Assembly: GCA_019155185.1 (NCBI GenBank)
Contig: CM032798.1
Coordinates: forward strand, 3,361,501 to 3,425,500
Direction: 5' to 3'
Source of the DNA: Beaufortia kweichowensis
Taxonomy: Eukaryota; Chordata; Actinopteri; Cypriniformes; Gastromyzontidae
DNA: 64,000 nucleotides
Shown here: one piece after another, positions 9,833-24,800 of the stretch
Numbering within the stretch: the stretch's first letter is position 1
How the letters are laid out: each line of letters begins with the position of its first letter
Program-made: the position numbers and the translations under genes
The notes under the pieces: generated by a model
The model's input: the letters and a program-made list of their open reading frames with translations, nothing else
What the model was told of the DNA's origin: nothing
Databases searched by the model: none

Positions 9833-12800
9833 TCATACCCACTCCTGCACCGGGTGTTTGTAGTAGGTGACGTGCTGTTGAACGTTTTTGTTCTTAAATT
9901 GGAAGATAGTGTACACGAGGACCAGAATGCACAGTGACAGTATGCACGGGATGACCACGGCGATGGCGTTTACAGTGCTGGGTACGTCGTTGATGGCCAC
10001 CATGATGTCGACGTCATTGTGTGGAAGGTGCCTGTCTTTGTTCTTTTCCACATCCGACTGGTCGCAGCCCATCCAGTCTTTGAGGATTGATTTGGGGTAA
10101 CCCGGCTCCACGGTTAACTTCTGGTTATCAAACTTCCAGTAGTCCTTTCCTTTGTAGAAGTACGTATAAACTGGAGAGAATCACAGGAAAAAAATACATT
10201 AGGGCAAACATGCATTCCTATTTATAATATGTTTAAGAAGCAATCTGTAATTTTTTTGGTTAATAAAAAATAAGCCAAAAAATAAGTTATTGAACAAGTA
10301 CATTAAAATCAGTCTACTAACCATGTTTTGCAACTAATAAGTTTGATAATAAATTAAAGTAGATTATAAATTCAAGTATAATTTGAGCTATCAGGTACTA
10401 TTTTGTGGGAAATGTCAGACTTTAACTCACATAAAGAAACGTATGTAGAAATGACAATAGAGAGACATAAGTAACAGATTGCAGCTTTAAAATCTAAAAT
10501 CATTTGCATATTACAGTGATTGACACAAAACCAGTTTTATGATTGTAGTGTACAGAAAATACACACGTCACCTTAATCTACACTGTACAAACAGTTTGCG
10601 AAAAAGCAGAATCTTGCATTATTATGATCAACAGTAAAACTCCCAAACAGTATAAATAACATATCTCATGTTTGCCCATGATGAAAACATACATCACAGA
10701 TAGAAAAACAGTTCACCAAAGTGCTTATAAAAAGCAAACCTTTGCGTTTACATGCAGACAGTGATGCATGACCTTCTTGATTTATATTTATGATTACATA
10801 AATAGCCGTCCTTGCAAAGATTCAATGACACAGTATTTCAAAAAGTTCAATCCCACAGAGACCAACAGACCAAAATAAACAGACACACACACAGACGCCA
10901 CATACTGTACAAGCGCCGACCAGCAGACATATACACACACACGTAAATACAGTGCGTTCTCCACGAAAACCCCTGAGATTGTGATTGATGAAGTGATCAA
11001 CCTTCCTCTCCTCTCTAACTTTCTCTATCCTGCCAAGCAAGACATCTAAGATGCCTCCTGCGACGTCTGAGTGACAGAAAAATCATGAGCAGCGGGCAGA
11101 GCAAACAGTCTGTGTAAGTCTCCATCTTGTGCTGTGGCCCCGGGCTCTTCTGCCACGAGGTTATGACACGGCCAGCAGAAAATATGATCGTTCCCTCACA
11201 GGAGAACACGCTGGAGATGAGAAATAAATCTGCACATTTATGCAGCCGCAGCGGACATGCACGACTTTTGTGAGTTCACAATGACAACTGGGTATTTAAC
11301 GCTTGATCAGATTATAACAAGTAATACAGCAAACAAAAGTCAAGGGTCTTCTTTTGTTTTGCTGGTGCTCAACAGGAAGAATAAAATCAGAAATACAGTA
11401 TGGCTTTCTAATAGATAGATATGTTAAACTAAATTTAGATCCATATACATGCGTCTCATAATCTAATTTTAAGATTATGAACACCTAAATAGTTATAGAC
11501 ACAAATGTTCATTTGTTCATTTATAATATGATAAATACTGAAATGCATGATTTTATTGACAAATATGTTTTATAATTCTGCACAGAAAATACTAAAAGTT
11601 TGCTTCCTAAAACTGATTTACTGTTTTATTTAACTGTTTTATGATCATGCATCAATTGTGACACTGAATTTTAATACACAGAAGTGTTGGGACGCTTTGC
11701 CAAACTGGATCAAATAACCAATGAGGAGGATTCAGAGCCAAACAGTTACTGTCACGACAACAATACTGCATTAACTGCATTAAAAACACACTAATCGATT
11801 ACTCTACAACTCACTACAATCAACTACACAATACATTACATACTGTATATACAGCATATAATGCTGCTTATGGGTAAGGGTCAAAGGTCATTACCCACAG
11901 TGGTTTAGATATAACATTACCGTGAACAGTTGAAAAAAAAATCTGTTTAAGCAGTATAGGGTTATGGCAGAATAAAATAGTTAAATTTAAAATATTGTTT
12001 TTTATTGAAATCACAATGACTCACATCCTTCTCGACTGATGAAGGCTCCCTGCGGCCCCTCCGGGATGCCCCTCCACACGCTGATGGGTTTGGGGTAGCC
12101 TGGGTCAACTGTGCGTTTGTCCTCGTTGTAACGCCAGTACTGGTCGCCCTTAAAGAAGTAGGTTTTGCCCACGGGTTCCCAGCGTAAGGCCGTGTCGATG
12201 CCATCACGGGGCAAACCGCTGCCCATCTCTACCAGACTGTGAGGGTAACCAGGCTCTGCCGTAACCTCCCTAAAGATCCAGTACTTATCTCCTAGAGAGA
12301 CGACATGAGGAGAAAAGAGTAAATGAATCGGTCTGAGTCAGTTGAGGTGAATCTTGAATCACAAGTGATAACGTTCATCAAAAAAAAATTGAGGATTGTT
12401 ATGAATTATTTATTTGAAGCTTGCAAGAAATAGCTCAGTGTTATTACAGAAGATTCATTTGAATAATTTTCACTTTTCCTATTAAAACATAATATTAACA
12501 AAATTAGTATTGTTTTTGTGTTGTATTTCTCTCTTATTTATAGTTAAGACAAAGTATTGATGGATTGAAGCATCCACAAGCATATTAAACAAACTGGGAA
12601 TCATTTATTGAACTAGTAGTACTGAATCATTAAAATTCCTCTTGATTTCTCCCCCGGATTTAAGCATTATACTAGAGCTATAAATATCTCACCCAGCTTC
12701 TCTTTTCTCAGCAACACGCGGCAGGCTAATTTAATGAGTGAGGTGGGTGAGAGAAAGAGCGCTTGAGCAAGAGATAAACAGATATAATAATAGACAGAAG

Positions 12801-15800
12801 AGTACAGCGTTGAACAGATTCCCTAGAGTTGCCAGATCTAAACAAATTCAGCCTTCCCCTGCTTTGAACTCATAGTCAGACATCATTCATTATCCATCAC
12901 AAATTTAACAGTGTGCTTGTATGTATTTATAATGTAGAAGTGCTGATCTTAAATTTATCAAGCTGACATGAAAAAGGATGATTGTAGAGCCAGCAGATGA
13001 TTAATGGTAAACCACAATATAAAGTGCAGCTATATCCATTCAGCTTCTTTTTTTTCCATTCAAGATTTTGTAAACTGCTCAGTATCAAAGTTTATAGTTA
13101 TGACAAAATGTGACAATAAACAATCAAAGATTTCGCATTAAGGTCAAGGCTTTGATTCTCAGTGACTGATATGTATAGTTGCTTTGGATAAAAGCATGCA
13201 TTTTTATAAATGTACTACACAGATAAAAAATCTTACCTTTAAAAAAGACAAACTTGCCATCGGATCTCTCGTAAGCAGCGTCAATGCGGGGAGGAAGACC
13301 CTTCCAGAACTGCTCAATCAGCATTGGATAGCCTTCTTGAACCTTGTTGTTTCGCAAACGCCAGAACCAGCGATCCTATGGTGAAAAAGATTTTTTTTAA
13401 TAAAATTCATATTTAGTTTGTTGGAGTTTTTCTTCAGCTGAGACACACAAAAAGGATGTTATTCAAGTTGATTCTGTGAACCGTCCACATACACCAGACC
13501 TGAATTAACCTTTAAGTAATTGATATATTTATATAATTGATTTAAATTTGCATATAGTAAACCACAATAATTCACCTTAAAAACAAACATCTCCCGTCGA
13601 AAGAAGGCCACCGTGTTGAAATTGCCATCACAGATGTTGGGTTTGCCGTTACCGGGCGAGGATGGACGGTCTCCGGAGGGCGGGCGAGCGGGTCGGGACT
13701 GTCGGTCGTGTTTTCTGTCTGAGGTGGAGTGTGTTCGGCGTGCAGGTAGTGTAGGAAGAGGACGGGTGGGCTCCAGCATGGCTGTGGGTATACCTGCAGA
13801 AACAAGATTTTCTCACTTTTATCTGCTTAAAATCAAGTCAAATGCCAAACCAAATGACACAAATTTAAATGCCACAGCAAATAATATTACCGTGTACTGT
13901 TGGACATACTTGATACTCAAGGTTCAGTATAACTACAATTAAATTAAATGACAACAAATTCACATGCTTCTTAATGAGTTTGTGTTGTTAATGGTTTTCC
14001 TGTCAATATTGTTGTATGATAAATATTACTGAATATGGGGTGACATTTACAATGCAAAGTCTAATGCATGTATCCAACATTTTGACACATATCTGTTACG
14101 GTACATCTCATATGTTTACATTTATTTAAGAAACAGCATACTGTTTTTATGTACATTTTGATAAAGAATATACACAAATATGCATGCGTTTGTCATCAGC
14201 ACCTAAACACCAAATTGATTTGTTACTCCTGTACTTTCTGGTGAAGTCTGGTATTATTCATTTTTTTCTAGGTTAGTTTTTACATGTTTTTACATCGAGC
14301 GGTCAAGTTAATAGTAATAGTAATCGTACCATAGATTTTCTGGATGCCCTGAAGATCGTCCAGAGGCAGTTTAAAGTTGTGCGTCTCCATGTACTGGTAA
14401 AAAGGAGCCATGATGGCACTGGGGTCATTTGAATGTTCCAAACCCAGAGCATGTCCTAACTCATGTACCGCCACAAGGAAAAGGTCATTGCCTGTAAGGT
14501 AAAGGTCAAAGGTGAAATCCATCGTTGAATCCATTTGGAGGACAGTGCAGTTTTGAATTAATCATGAGTTAAAAGTTCATGTAATTCCAACCTACACTGT
14601 TACAGTTTCCCATGTGTGAACAGAAGGATGAATTTCATATGCAAGGCCCGAGGCTCTGAATATTTCATGCATAAATTAAAGTGCATTTTGGTAGAAACAG
14701 ACAGGAATGATAATGCCTCCCATATGAGACCATCACACGCTGAATCAGCGGAGAATAAAAGTGTTCATTCTGTCATTAACGGTTGAAACTGAAATTTAGT
14801 TGCTTTTCATAAACAAAAACATCATTACTTGAAAGTTTTAAGCCTGATCACTTTGGAATTCATAACTATTTTAGAAGATGGTTAAGTCAAATGATTTGGA
14901 CAATGTGAAAAACATGCAAAAATGTACAATTATTTCAAAAAAGCAATAATAAAGCCCAACTGATAGAATTTGCAGTTTTGGTTGACTTGTTCTTGGCCTT
15001 ATTTGCAATAATCAATATTAAATGTTTAAAAGACACATAAGGGATTTTGGATCAAGTAACTCAATGTTCTCTTCTAAAGCAAGACAGCACCGGTGTAAAA
15101 AGCACTGCTTGTCCGAGTACACGCAAAAGAACATCTTGTGCATTGGTTGTGAGTCCGAGCTATTACCAGAAAATGACTCACATGTTCAAGTCTCACATGT
15201 TCTAATCTTTGAAAACAGAGACATTACACATCACTCAAATCACAAAAATAACCTCATTTTGCAATCTCACGTACATTTAATATAACCGTCTAGATGGCTT
15301 GTTTTTACTTTCTAGACCATAACCTGCTCTCTTCATCTCTCATCATATACGATTTCTTTCCAATTTAACCGTCGAAATCATTTTAACAATGTGTTAAACA
15401 TTCAGTGCATCTTCCCGATTTAATTAAAAATAAATAAAATACACAACCAACATCAGCCTCTTATCGTAGAGAAGATTTGCTGTAAAGTGGTTACTTTTGA
15501 TCTGTATACCCCACGATAGATATAAATAAATCTGTGTGTGCGTGTACGTGAAGGAGATACAGATTCTGTGATCTTTAAAGCGTGTACTTAAACTGCTGAC
15601 AATGCAGCACCCAGAAAAAGATAACAGGGTAAATATGCACAGCGCAGGCAGGACTGATGCTAGCAAAGAAGCATCCGAAGCTCCCGCTGTCTTTTCATTT
15701 CCCCTGTGTCCTCAGCTTTGCTCTGGTTTACCATCACAAAGGATCCCAACAGATTTGCTTCTACTTTCTGTTTTATTGTTTCTTGCTAGAAATGTCTAAA

Positions 15801-18800
15801 AAATTCATCTGGCCATCCATGCCATCCTATTTATGAACACCTTATACTAACCTAACCCCAAACCATCACATATATTTATCTATCATCCATCTATTAAAAG
15901 CAGCACTAATTCCTGATAAATCAATCCATCTGTCTCGCATTATCTCATCTCATTTATGGCTATCATTTATCCGTCATTAAATTTATCATTAAAGCAGACA
16001 ATTCAACACGTCTGCTTCTATAATGTCATCTCTGATTAAAACATAAAATTGCAGGATATTATACTTACTACTATATCCGACAGTTTTTTTAATTTTGGAT
16101 ATTTTAATATGTTTACATTAATTTAAAAAAAAAGTTTTTATGGGTATTGTTATGAAAATTGTCAAATATTTATTCTGGAGTCTTATACCTTTCCATCAAT
16201 AAATAGTTTGTCATTAATAGATTAGAATTCAGCTATGAAATATTAAAGTGAATAGTGAAATAAATAATAATAATAATTCCTCCCGAGGAACGGTGACAGT
16301 TACCAGGTTAACTAGTTCAGATCATACAATCAGGCTATTGTCACACATGTACAAGTTAAATCACATCCTACCTGACAACTAATAAAATAATTCAAAGCTA
16401 GCTGTTACATAAAACAAAACAATCAATGATCATTACAGCCCCACACTCACCATCATGATTGGCGTTTCCTAGCGTCCAGGGCTCATCGGAGTCAAAATGT
16501 GTGTCTCCTCCAATCCCAGGACCAGGGAAATATGCGTGAGCTAAAAAACCTCCCTCTCCATCGAAGGGGGAACTGTCACCGTGGAATCCGGAGGCAAAGA
16601 AGATCATGATGTCGGCCTCTTTACCCTCGTTTTTGATCTCAGAATAGGCCACTTCCTGAAAGGTCAATGGGGTCACGGTCTGCCAGACGTCAAAGGCCTG
16701 ACGAATCGCCCTCTGAGTGTCTTTCTCTCCTACCTTAGGGGTGAAATTATGTATGCTGGAAACAAGAAGAGGAGAGCATCATTATTACAAACATACTGTT
16801 GTGAATATTGATAAGGTAAGGAGAAGACAGATTTTTAATGTTCTCTTTAAGCATTTGGTGAATTAGTCACATAAATTGCATTGATTCTGTACAAATTAGC
16901 ATTGAATGCATTTGAGTGAGCACTGCTGTGCTGTTACATAAGAATTAATCTGCATAAAACATTTCCTTGAATATGGGGCAAAAGTTAAACCAGGCCAAAC
17001 ACTAAAGGCACAAGCAGATGGCCGCATATGACACGCAACTGCAGGCACACGCAAGTGAGAAAATCACGTTTAATTTACCAGCACAACCCTACATCTGATG
17101 AATAAGTGAAATTAATAAGGCCTGAAAAAGACCAAAGCAAACCAATGTTTGCATATCATCTAAACGGTTTGATGTTTAGGCCGGTAGGAATGCACTGCAG
17201 ATAGAAAATATCCCAGAATCCCTTTCTGTTTGGACTTCAAGGGCAAAACCTGACAAATACTCTGAATTCATTTGATTTCAAAGCATGAAAATGAAGGGGA
17301 ATTTTTCTCATTTTACTAGTTTCTCTTTTCATGTTATATTAATACAGCCAATTAGATGTTGCGACTGTAAATAACTAAACTCTCAAACTAACACACACAA
17401 ATATTAATGGGACAGCAAAATCTCTCCTAATCAAATAGTATATACCATCATATTTCCATAAAAAAATAATAGAAGACCACCTAAGTCATTACTTTTTGTC
17501 TTGCATTTTCGGCTCACCTTCCAGCCTCCATTCCTCTCAACATTATACATCTCCTTTGTTTTTCTTTCCCATCAGCCAGAAACCAAAGCTTGTTTTAGCT
17601 CATTTTAAGGATCTGTACTGTTCTGGACTGTTGCGTAAGCTGCATGTGATAGATAGGTAGGTTATTTATTCCTTTAAGTCAAGGCAGTTATGTCTAGACA
17701 CTTAAACAAAGAGATTTGCTGCTGTTATTTTAGCTGAAACTACTCTTCACCTTTAAGGAATCAAGGGAAAATCTACTCCACCAGTTAGCTTCAGCGAGAC
17801 GCCTAATGGGCCCTCCATTTAGCTAATCAAATCATGTGAGGTGCAGTTACTTACAGCCATATGGAGTTTTTGGAACGCTTCCCTGTGATAGCCTGCAATG
17901 GTCATTGATCTCTAATGAGTAAATGTAGGTTGTGAAGGATCTTCTGCCCTACACAGTCAGTAACTCTGTCTATCTGCTCATCCAGCGCATGATTTTAATA
18001 CTCAACGCACTCACTTTACCTGTACGTGATCTTTTTATCCCTCCATTTTTGTCCGGTGAGGGCGTAGCGTTTATTTCTCCTGCGTCGGCTGATGTGAGGA
18101 TGATCTGGAACGCCACAGCGAGGTTTTCTCATCCAACTTAAAAACACATAGATAAAAACAATGAGATGAATCGAATTGTCAAATCACTCATTACAGACAT
18201 TACTTCCTTTACCGGTGTGCAGAATAAATACAGACATGCATCAGAAAAAATGACTGGAACTAACCGGTTTATACATATTAATATACAATAAATTAGACTG
18301 TAGAATATATGCTGTGGTAATATATTATACTTTGTTTGACTGTGGTCTGTAATCTTTCCTGTTAATTGAATCTACAAATCATCTGTCGTGAAGGAGACAC
18401 GGTAAGAGCCAGAAAGAGCTGCTTACTCGATGGTGGTTTGGTCAAGGACTCCTGTCACTGGAATGCCATAAAACCGCTGCATGGCAGCGACCGCTGACTG
18501 CATGGCTTTCTCCGATCGCAGGTCCGATGTTCGGATGTCATGAGGGAGCAGGTAGCCATAGTTCTTCAGCCACGTCTGAGAAGAAATGTGAAGAGAAGTT
18601 CCATTAAAATAACCGGTGTTATTTTATTTGTAAAGCTAATCAAATTTATTTTTTAATTTTTTAATTAATTTAAATTCATTCAACTTTTGTGCATGTAAAT
18701 GAGCTTCTGTATTAAATTATTCCTGTTATTATTAATATTTCTTAATTAAAGACTGTGTTTAGTCTTTCACTTTAATTGGTTTAAAAGCACTAAAGAGTTG

Positions 18801-21800
18801 TGAACATTGTTCTGATACCTAATTTCTTGTAATATAAAATGCAAAGTTTTTGTCTGAATGCTAAAACAGTCAGAACACAATAGTTTATAATATGGATCAT
18901 TTTATATCACTCTAAAATAACACATATATTTAGAAAAAACCCCAGCATAAACATCTTGAAGGAACAAGAGAACTTATAAACAAACTATATACATTCATAG
19001 AAGCTTTCTAGGTCATCCGCCTAATGTACTGTAATATATATTCTGTTTCTTCTCTCCTAAAATAACAACACAAAGCTCGGTTTCTTAGACATGCTCCTTG
19101 ATCTCTTTGTGTTTGAGAACATAAAAATAAAGTCGAACTTATATAGAACGTTCCAACCCTCATCCTCTCATTCCCATCATCTCAGTGTTCTCTGCTTTCA
19201 TCTCTCCCTACGGACCGGCAGAGCGGAGAAGCAGTAAGCAAAGGCCTCATTTTAAAGCAGTGCACACGAGGAGAGAAGCTCTTTAATTGAGCTCATGACT
19301 TAGGGTCCATTTTCAACATGAATATTTTACTGCTGGAGTCTCTGGTCTTTTTCTTCACAGCATGAAGCAAGACGCATCAGAAATGCATAGGTCACCGCAA
19401 TAAAATCTATCAGTCTTGGGTAGTGCGGGTACACATGGCACTATTTTTATATCTATAACATTCAAAACCATCCTTATTTAAACACAGAAGTATTTATAGA
19501 TCATTCAGTAATTGCAATCCATCTCTCCATATTAATATGCAGCTAGTATCGATTTAATTCAAGAGTATACGATGATAACATCATTCTGCATATTCATTCA
19601 TAATGCTGAAAAGCAAACTTCACATCGCACAGACTCTTCTTTGACACAACTGGCTCAGCCTCCATGGTAACAGCAGCGCTGCACGGCCTCCTGGGAAATT
19701 GTACCCATTAAATAATTCACCAACGCTGTTACTGGTGCGTCATTATAGGATGGCATACAGCGAAGTCTGAAACCAGCCGCTAACAATACATGTCTCATCC
19801 AATCAGAGATAAAGAAAGGGGGTGAAGACTTTGATAAATCTGACATCTGAAGAACACAAAAGACTGAGACAGATCATAAGTAATACGCTTTATTTTAGCC
19901 TCGGGAGTATTTTTGTTCTGGCACTTGATGTTTGGTTTAAAATCTGATATTTGTATTCCTTTGCAAATGTAAATGATCAATCCTGAACTGTTACAGAGAA
20001 TCTACTTCTGAAAGCTTACTTAAAGAGTTTACTTAAAGTGAATAACCTTTAACACAATGCACAATGGTTAAATGTTGTCCTGGCCTATGAATTTCTAATT
20101 CATTAATATTTCAGGACATACTACTAAAATACACAAACTATTTCTGCAGTATATAGTACGCACACTCTGCACAGTATGCAATCCTTTGTGGAATACATTA
20201 GCCAAACAATGTACAAGCAAAGCACACTGTGCAGAAGCATGAATCCCACAATGCAATGCGCTCTACTTGACCTTCTATTTTTAGTGTGATGAATAAACAT
20301 GAAAAAAAATCTCTTTCTTGACACATTTGATTACATTTGATTACACAAAATTGGAAATGCAAAATAAATTAAGTAAACACTGCATGTGACACTTTAGCAA
20401 AAAAAAATGTGTCAAGTATGTAATGTATACGATATAGTACACATGATTCACTCAGTAAACAGTAACCAAGTATTGAGTTTTACTGAAGGTATCATACTGA
20501 TAGCACAGATGTCAGATGTCAACCCCTGTGAGGTTTTTCTTAAAGTTTTTAAACCGTTTCTTTCATGTTAAAGCAAGATTTTCCATAGTCAAGTGTTGCT
20601 TTCAAAATTGTCACATTCATAACAGGCCACATTTGTCATGAATACAAAATTGACATTTGTTGTTAAATTACAAACAACATTAAATTTGTTGTTGGGTCCA
20701 TGTGTTGGGTATTAATGCTTCTGGTTTGTGCATTTTCATTTACAGAAATCCTGGACTCATGGTATATAAGATATATAAAAATATATATTCAATATATTGG
20801 TAATACATCCATTTTGCATGCAAATGTCACATGCATTATGCTGGAACTGCCCTAGTAAACATATCCCAGCACTTCTTTCTTTGCACAGCTGTTCCTGAAA
20901 CTTGAAATCGTTTTCCTGGCAGGTGCAACAAAGAAATGATATTCTACCTTCACGAGCAGCATGCAGTACGTTGCCAAGTGCTGCCAAAACAAAGACGAAG
21001 CTGATGATTTTAGGCACATTGACACCCAGAAATGTGTTATTTGAGCTGTATGGTCTCCTCTAACTCTTTATTCCTCTAAATTAAAGAATGAAAAGCCTAT
21101 CCATTATTGAAATTTAATTTATGAAAGCTGTTAATATATATCATTTGTTCGGTTTGACATAAAGCTTACGGCACACACGGTGACATACTACTTAAGATGT
21201 ATAAACAATAAAAGCTTAAGAAGTCCATCTGAGTACAATTACATTGGATTGCTCTGCTGAAACAGCACAATCTTTTCCCGTGAGACTGTCCAGATCTCGA
21301 ATAGCGCCTGATTACCTCATCTTGATATCTGCTGTAATGTAATCTGTGTAAGGTTTCATGTGTTATACATCAAATAAACAACCCGACCCTCTGCTGAGTG
21401 CTGACAGATCAAATCAACCATCAATCTATTTCCTAGAATGTAAGAAAGATGTCACTCTTAACGTTTATCTACAGTGCTCTTGTAACTAAATTGGAAGAGC
21501 AACACCAAGGTCACGGGTTCAATTCCCAGGCAACCCACGGACTGATAAATACTCAATTACACTGTAAACGTTTTATGGATAAAAGCATCTGCCAAATGCA
21601 CGTAAAATGTAATATTGAAGCATAAATCGCAGCAGATATAGCTTCTGTTATAGTGTGTATCAAGCCTAAAACATTTTACAAAATTAAACCATAATGGCAT
21701 TTTAAAATTATTACTAGTACTAAATTGTAATCACAACCAATTTGTCTTGTGAAATACAAGATGTTCAGTTCATGTGTGTGTGTTTTGTAAGCATTGATCA

Positions 21801-24800
21801 GGTGCTTCATGGCTTTTTGTATTTTGTCTTTCACGTGTCACATCATCACCGAGATCAATAAACGTCTGGGTACAGATAATGAGTCTGGCTCTTGTCTTAC
21901 TATTGTCCTTTAAATAATAAAGTACAAATAAGACCAAATATCAATATCATTTCGAGGCTGCCATTGTTTTCTTCAAATTTTTTAGTTCACTTTCTACTTT
22001 TTGATGAACAAGAGTGGAAATAAAGCCAGAAGTAATAATAATGTCAGAGATATTGTAAGCTCCCATTGAGCCGTATACATTTAACACAGTTACCATGGCA
22101 GGTGAATATGTTCAAATCTGGCATTGATGAATGATTTTCCCTTCTTCTCTTACCATTATTTCTAATGTCTAAAAGTGTGGAAATAAAAACGTAACAGTGA
22201 GTTCTAGGAAATGGAAACGATGAGAATATAAAAGACAAGCAAAAGCATCGAGACAAACAGAGCAAGACGGAGAGAGAGACAGGGCGGGCGATGGAGAGAG
22301 GCAGAAAATGAGAGCGTACAGTAGACGATGGATGGGGGAGGGGAATGAAGGAGAGATGCTCACACAAAGACTCACAGGAGAGATGCTGTTTGTGCCTGTA
22401 TTCTTCATAGCGAGACAAAAGAATAAAGATCAAATGCTTTTAAAACACAGTGATATTAGCATCACAACAAACATGACTGTCACAAAGTTCATTGTTTTGC
22501 AGCTGATGCGAGTAACCAAAGACAGCCACCAGAAAGCAAAGATAACCAATATATTCAGGTATTTCGCACTGTACGAGCAGATAAAGTGAATATACCACAC
22601 AGGTGCATCCAAAAAATCTATTAACACAAAATGAAGATTTGATAGAGTAGCCTAACAAGGGTACCGTACAAGTTTTGAATTAGTGAGTATTATACAGTCG
22701 TGGTGTAAATAAATGAGGTTTTCACTGGCGTTGTGCTTTTTTCACTGCTACATTTTATTTCTCCCTCAGCATGCGGCATCTTAAAGAGACACATTCAGGC
22801 CAAATTAGACTTTTATATGAGGAAACTGTGTCAAGCATCCTTATTTAGTTCCCAGAGCCAGAAAGAACTGCTTTTATCTTAACGGACATGATCTTTCACA
22901 GGTATGTGTATGTGTTTCTAGCACACATGCACGTTTGTACGCTTGGATGTACAATATTATTGTGTATTGAACACGTATAAAGCACATAAACGTATGAATT
23001 ACTTATAAAATGTGCAAATTATTTTTTAAATTAGAATAAATATGTTCAACACTGTTACACATATTCATCTCTTTAGTTATTAGTTAACAGATAACACATG
23101 TATCTAATGTGCCATTAAAATTATTTATTCACCGTTTTGTGTGATTTTTAAATAATATCACAATAAATGTGCTAGTGCTGTCAACAAAGAGCAAAGAGAT
23201 TTCCTTTAAAAAAACACAACCCAGTAACAGATTTCTTCACAGCTTTCAGAACAATATATACTGTATATTCTGGGAATTGAAGGAGCTGATCTAAAGATCT
23301 AAAGATGTTTTAACTGGATCTTACAGTCAGAGACATAAAATCAGGCAAGTAAATATTACATATGTATATCCACACAGTCAAATATTGTAATGCTGATGAT
23401 AGTCAGAAGAAGAATCCACTCAAATAAAACAAACTAGTGGGGCTTAACTGCCCCTTTGGCTAAAATGAAAATCTCTGGGACAAGCAGGTAAAGAGGTTTC
23501 ACATCTCCAGGGGCTCAGACATGGAAGGAGAAATCAATCGATCGTTCGGGGAAAGCACTAAATCAGATTTGAAATTCTGCACGACTGTATGAGCTAATTT
23601 AGCCAAACCACCAGAAAGCTTTTCATGGCTTCTATTAGCAGTCCATCATGAGCAGATGGTATGGAAAAAAGACTAAGCAAATGGGGATATGGGTCAATCT
23701 TTGGACTTAAAAGAACCTCAAATTACTTTGTTTTGAAATCTTTCCCATCATGATAGAATTAGAGAGTGGGACTCTTCAAATGTGAGTATTGAAATGATAC
23801 TTTCTGAATAAAATGTTGTGCAATGCCAATGCACAAACATGCCAAAAGTTTGCCAAACGTGCCAAAACGTGCTATCATGTTAATTGTTATTCAAATAGAT
23901 ATTTTGGTACCTAAGCATGGCTTGGGTTTCTTATTTAATGGGTCCTAGTTTGATGAAGATAATGTTCAAATAAAGCCTTTAAAGAAAGTCCACCTACTCT
24001 ACAGCCTAAGAAGATAACTACCAGCTGTCATCCATTAAATCAGGTGTCATATGACTAACTAAGTATATCACCATCATTCCAAGTCTTTTGCTTCTTGTCA
24101 ATGAAACATTTATGAACGTTCACTGACAAAGTAACAGTACTCAAATAACACCATGTAAAGCATGCCATATGAATTCACAGTATATTTTTAGCTACCAGGT
24201 GCCATACTTTAACAACTCTTCTACATTATAATTAATTGACAAAACAACTGTAAATTCATACAAAACATTATTGTGATGTCGCAGCAATCTGCTGTATAGT
24301 TCGGTCTGCATTACAAAAAATTCTTGTATATTTACCTGTAATAGTGTAATGTACACAGTAACATGCAGATGGCTAAATTAATAAAAATGTCACAGAATCA
24401 CAGTTTTAATATTTGTTTCACATTTTTAATAACAAATAATTGCAATATTGCAGTTAATTGTGTATATTATTATTAATATATATATATATATATATATATT
24501 ATTATTATTATTATTATGTACAATATTGCTAGATTACAAATTATGCTCATATCTGAAACAATTCCTAATCTTTTTTCTCCATGTAATTGCCAAATTTAAT
24601 ACATTATTACACTACTGGGAGAAAATGATTGAAAGAGAACGTCTATTAATGTCTAATCAAAGTCTGTATCTGACCAAAAGCTTTTCATTTCTGCCAAAAT
24701 CAAAAGCCAATATTGGCAGCATAGGGAAATAAAACACTGCAAGAGTTATATATTAACAAAAGTAATATTTTTGCTGTTCCAGGGACACTACAGTAAGCAT

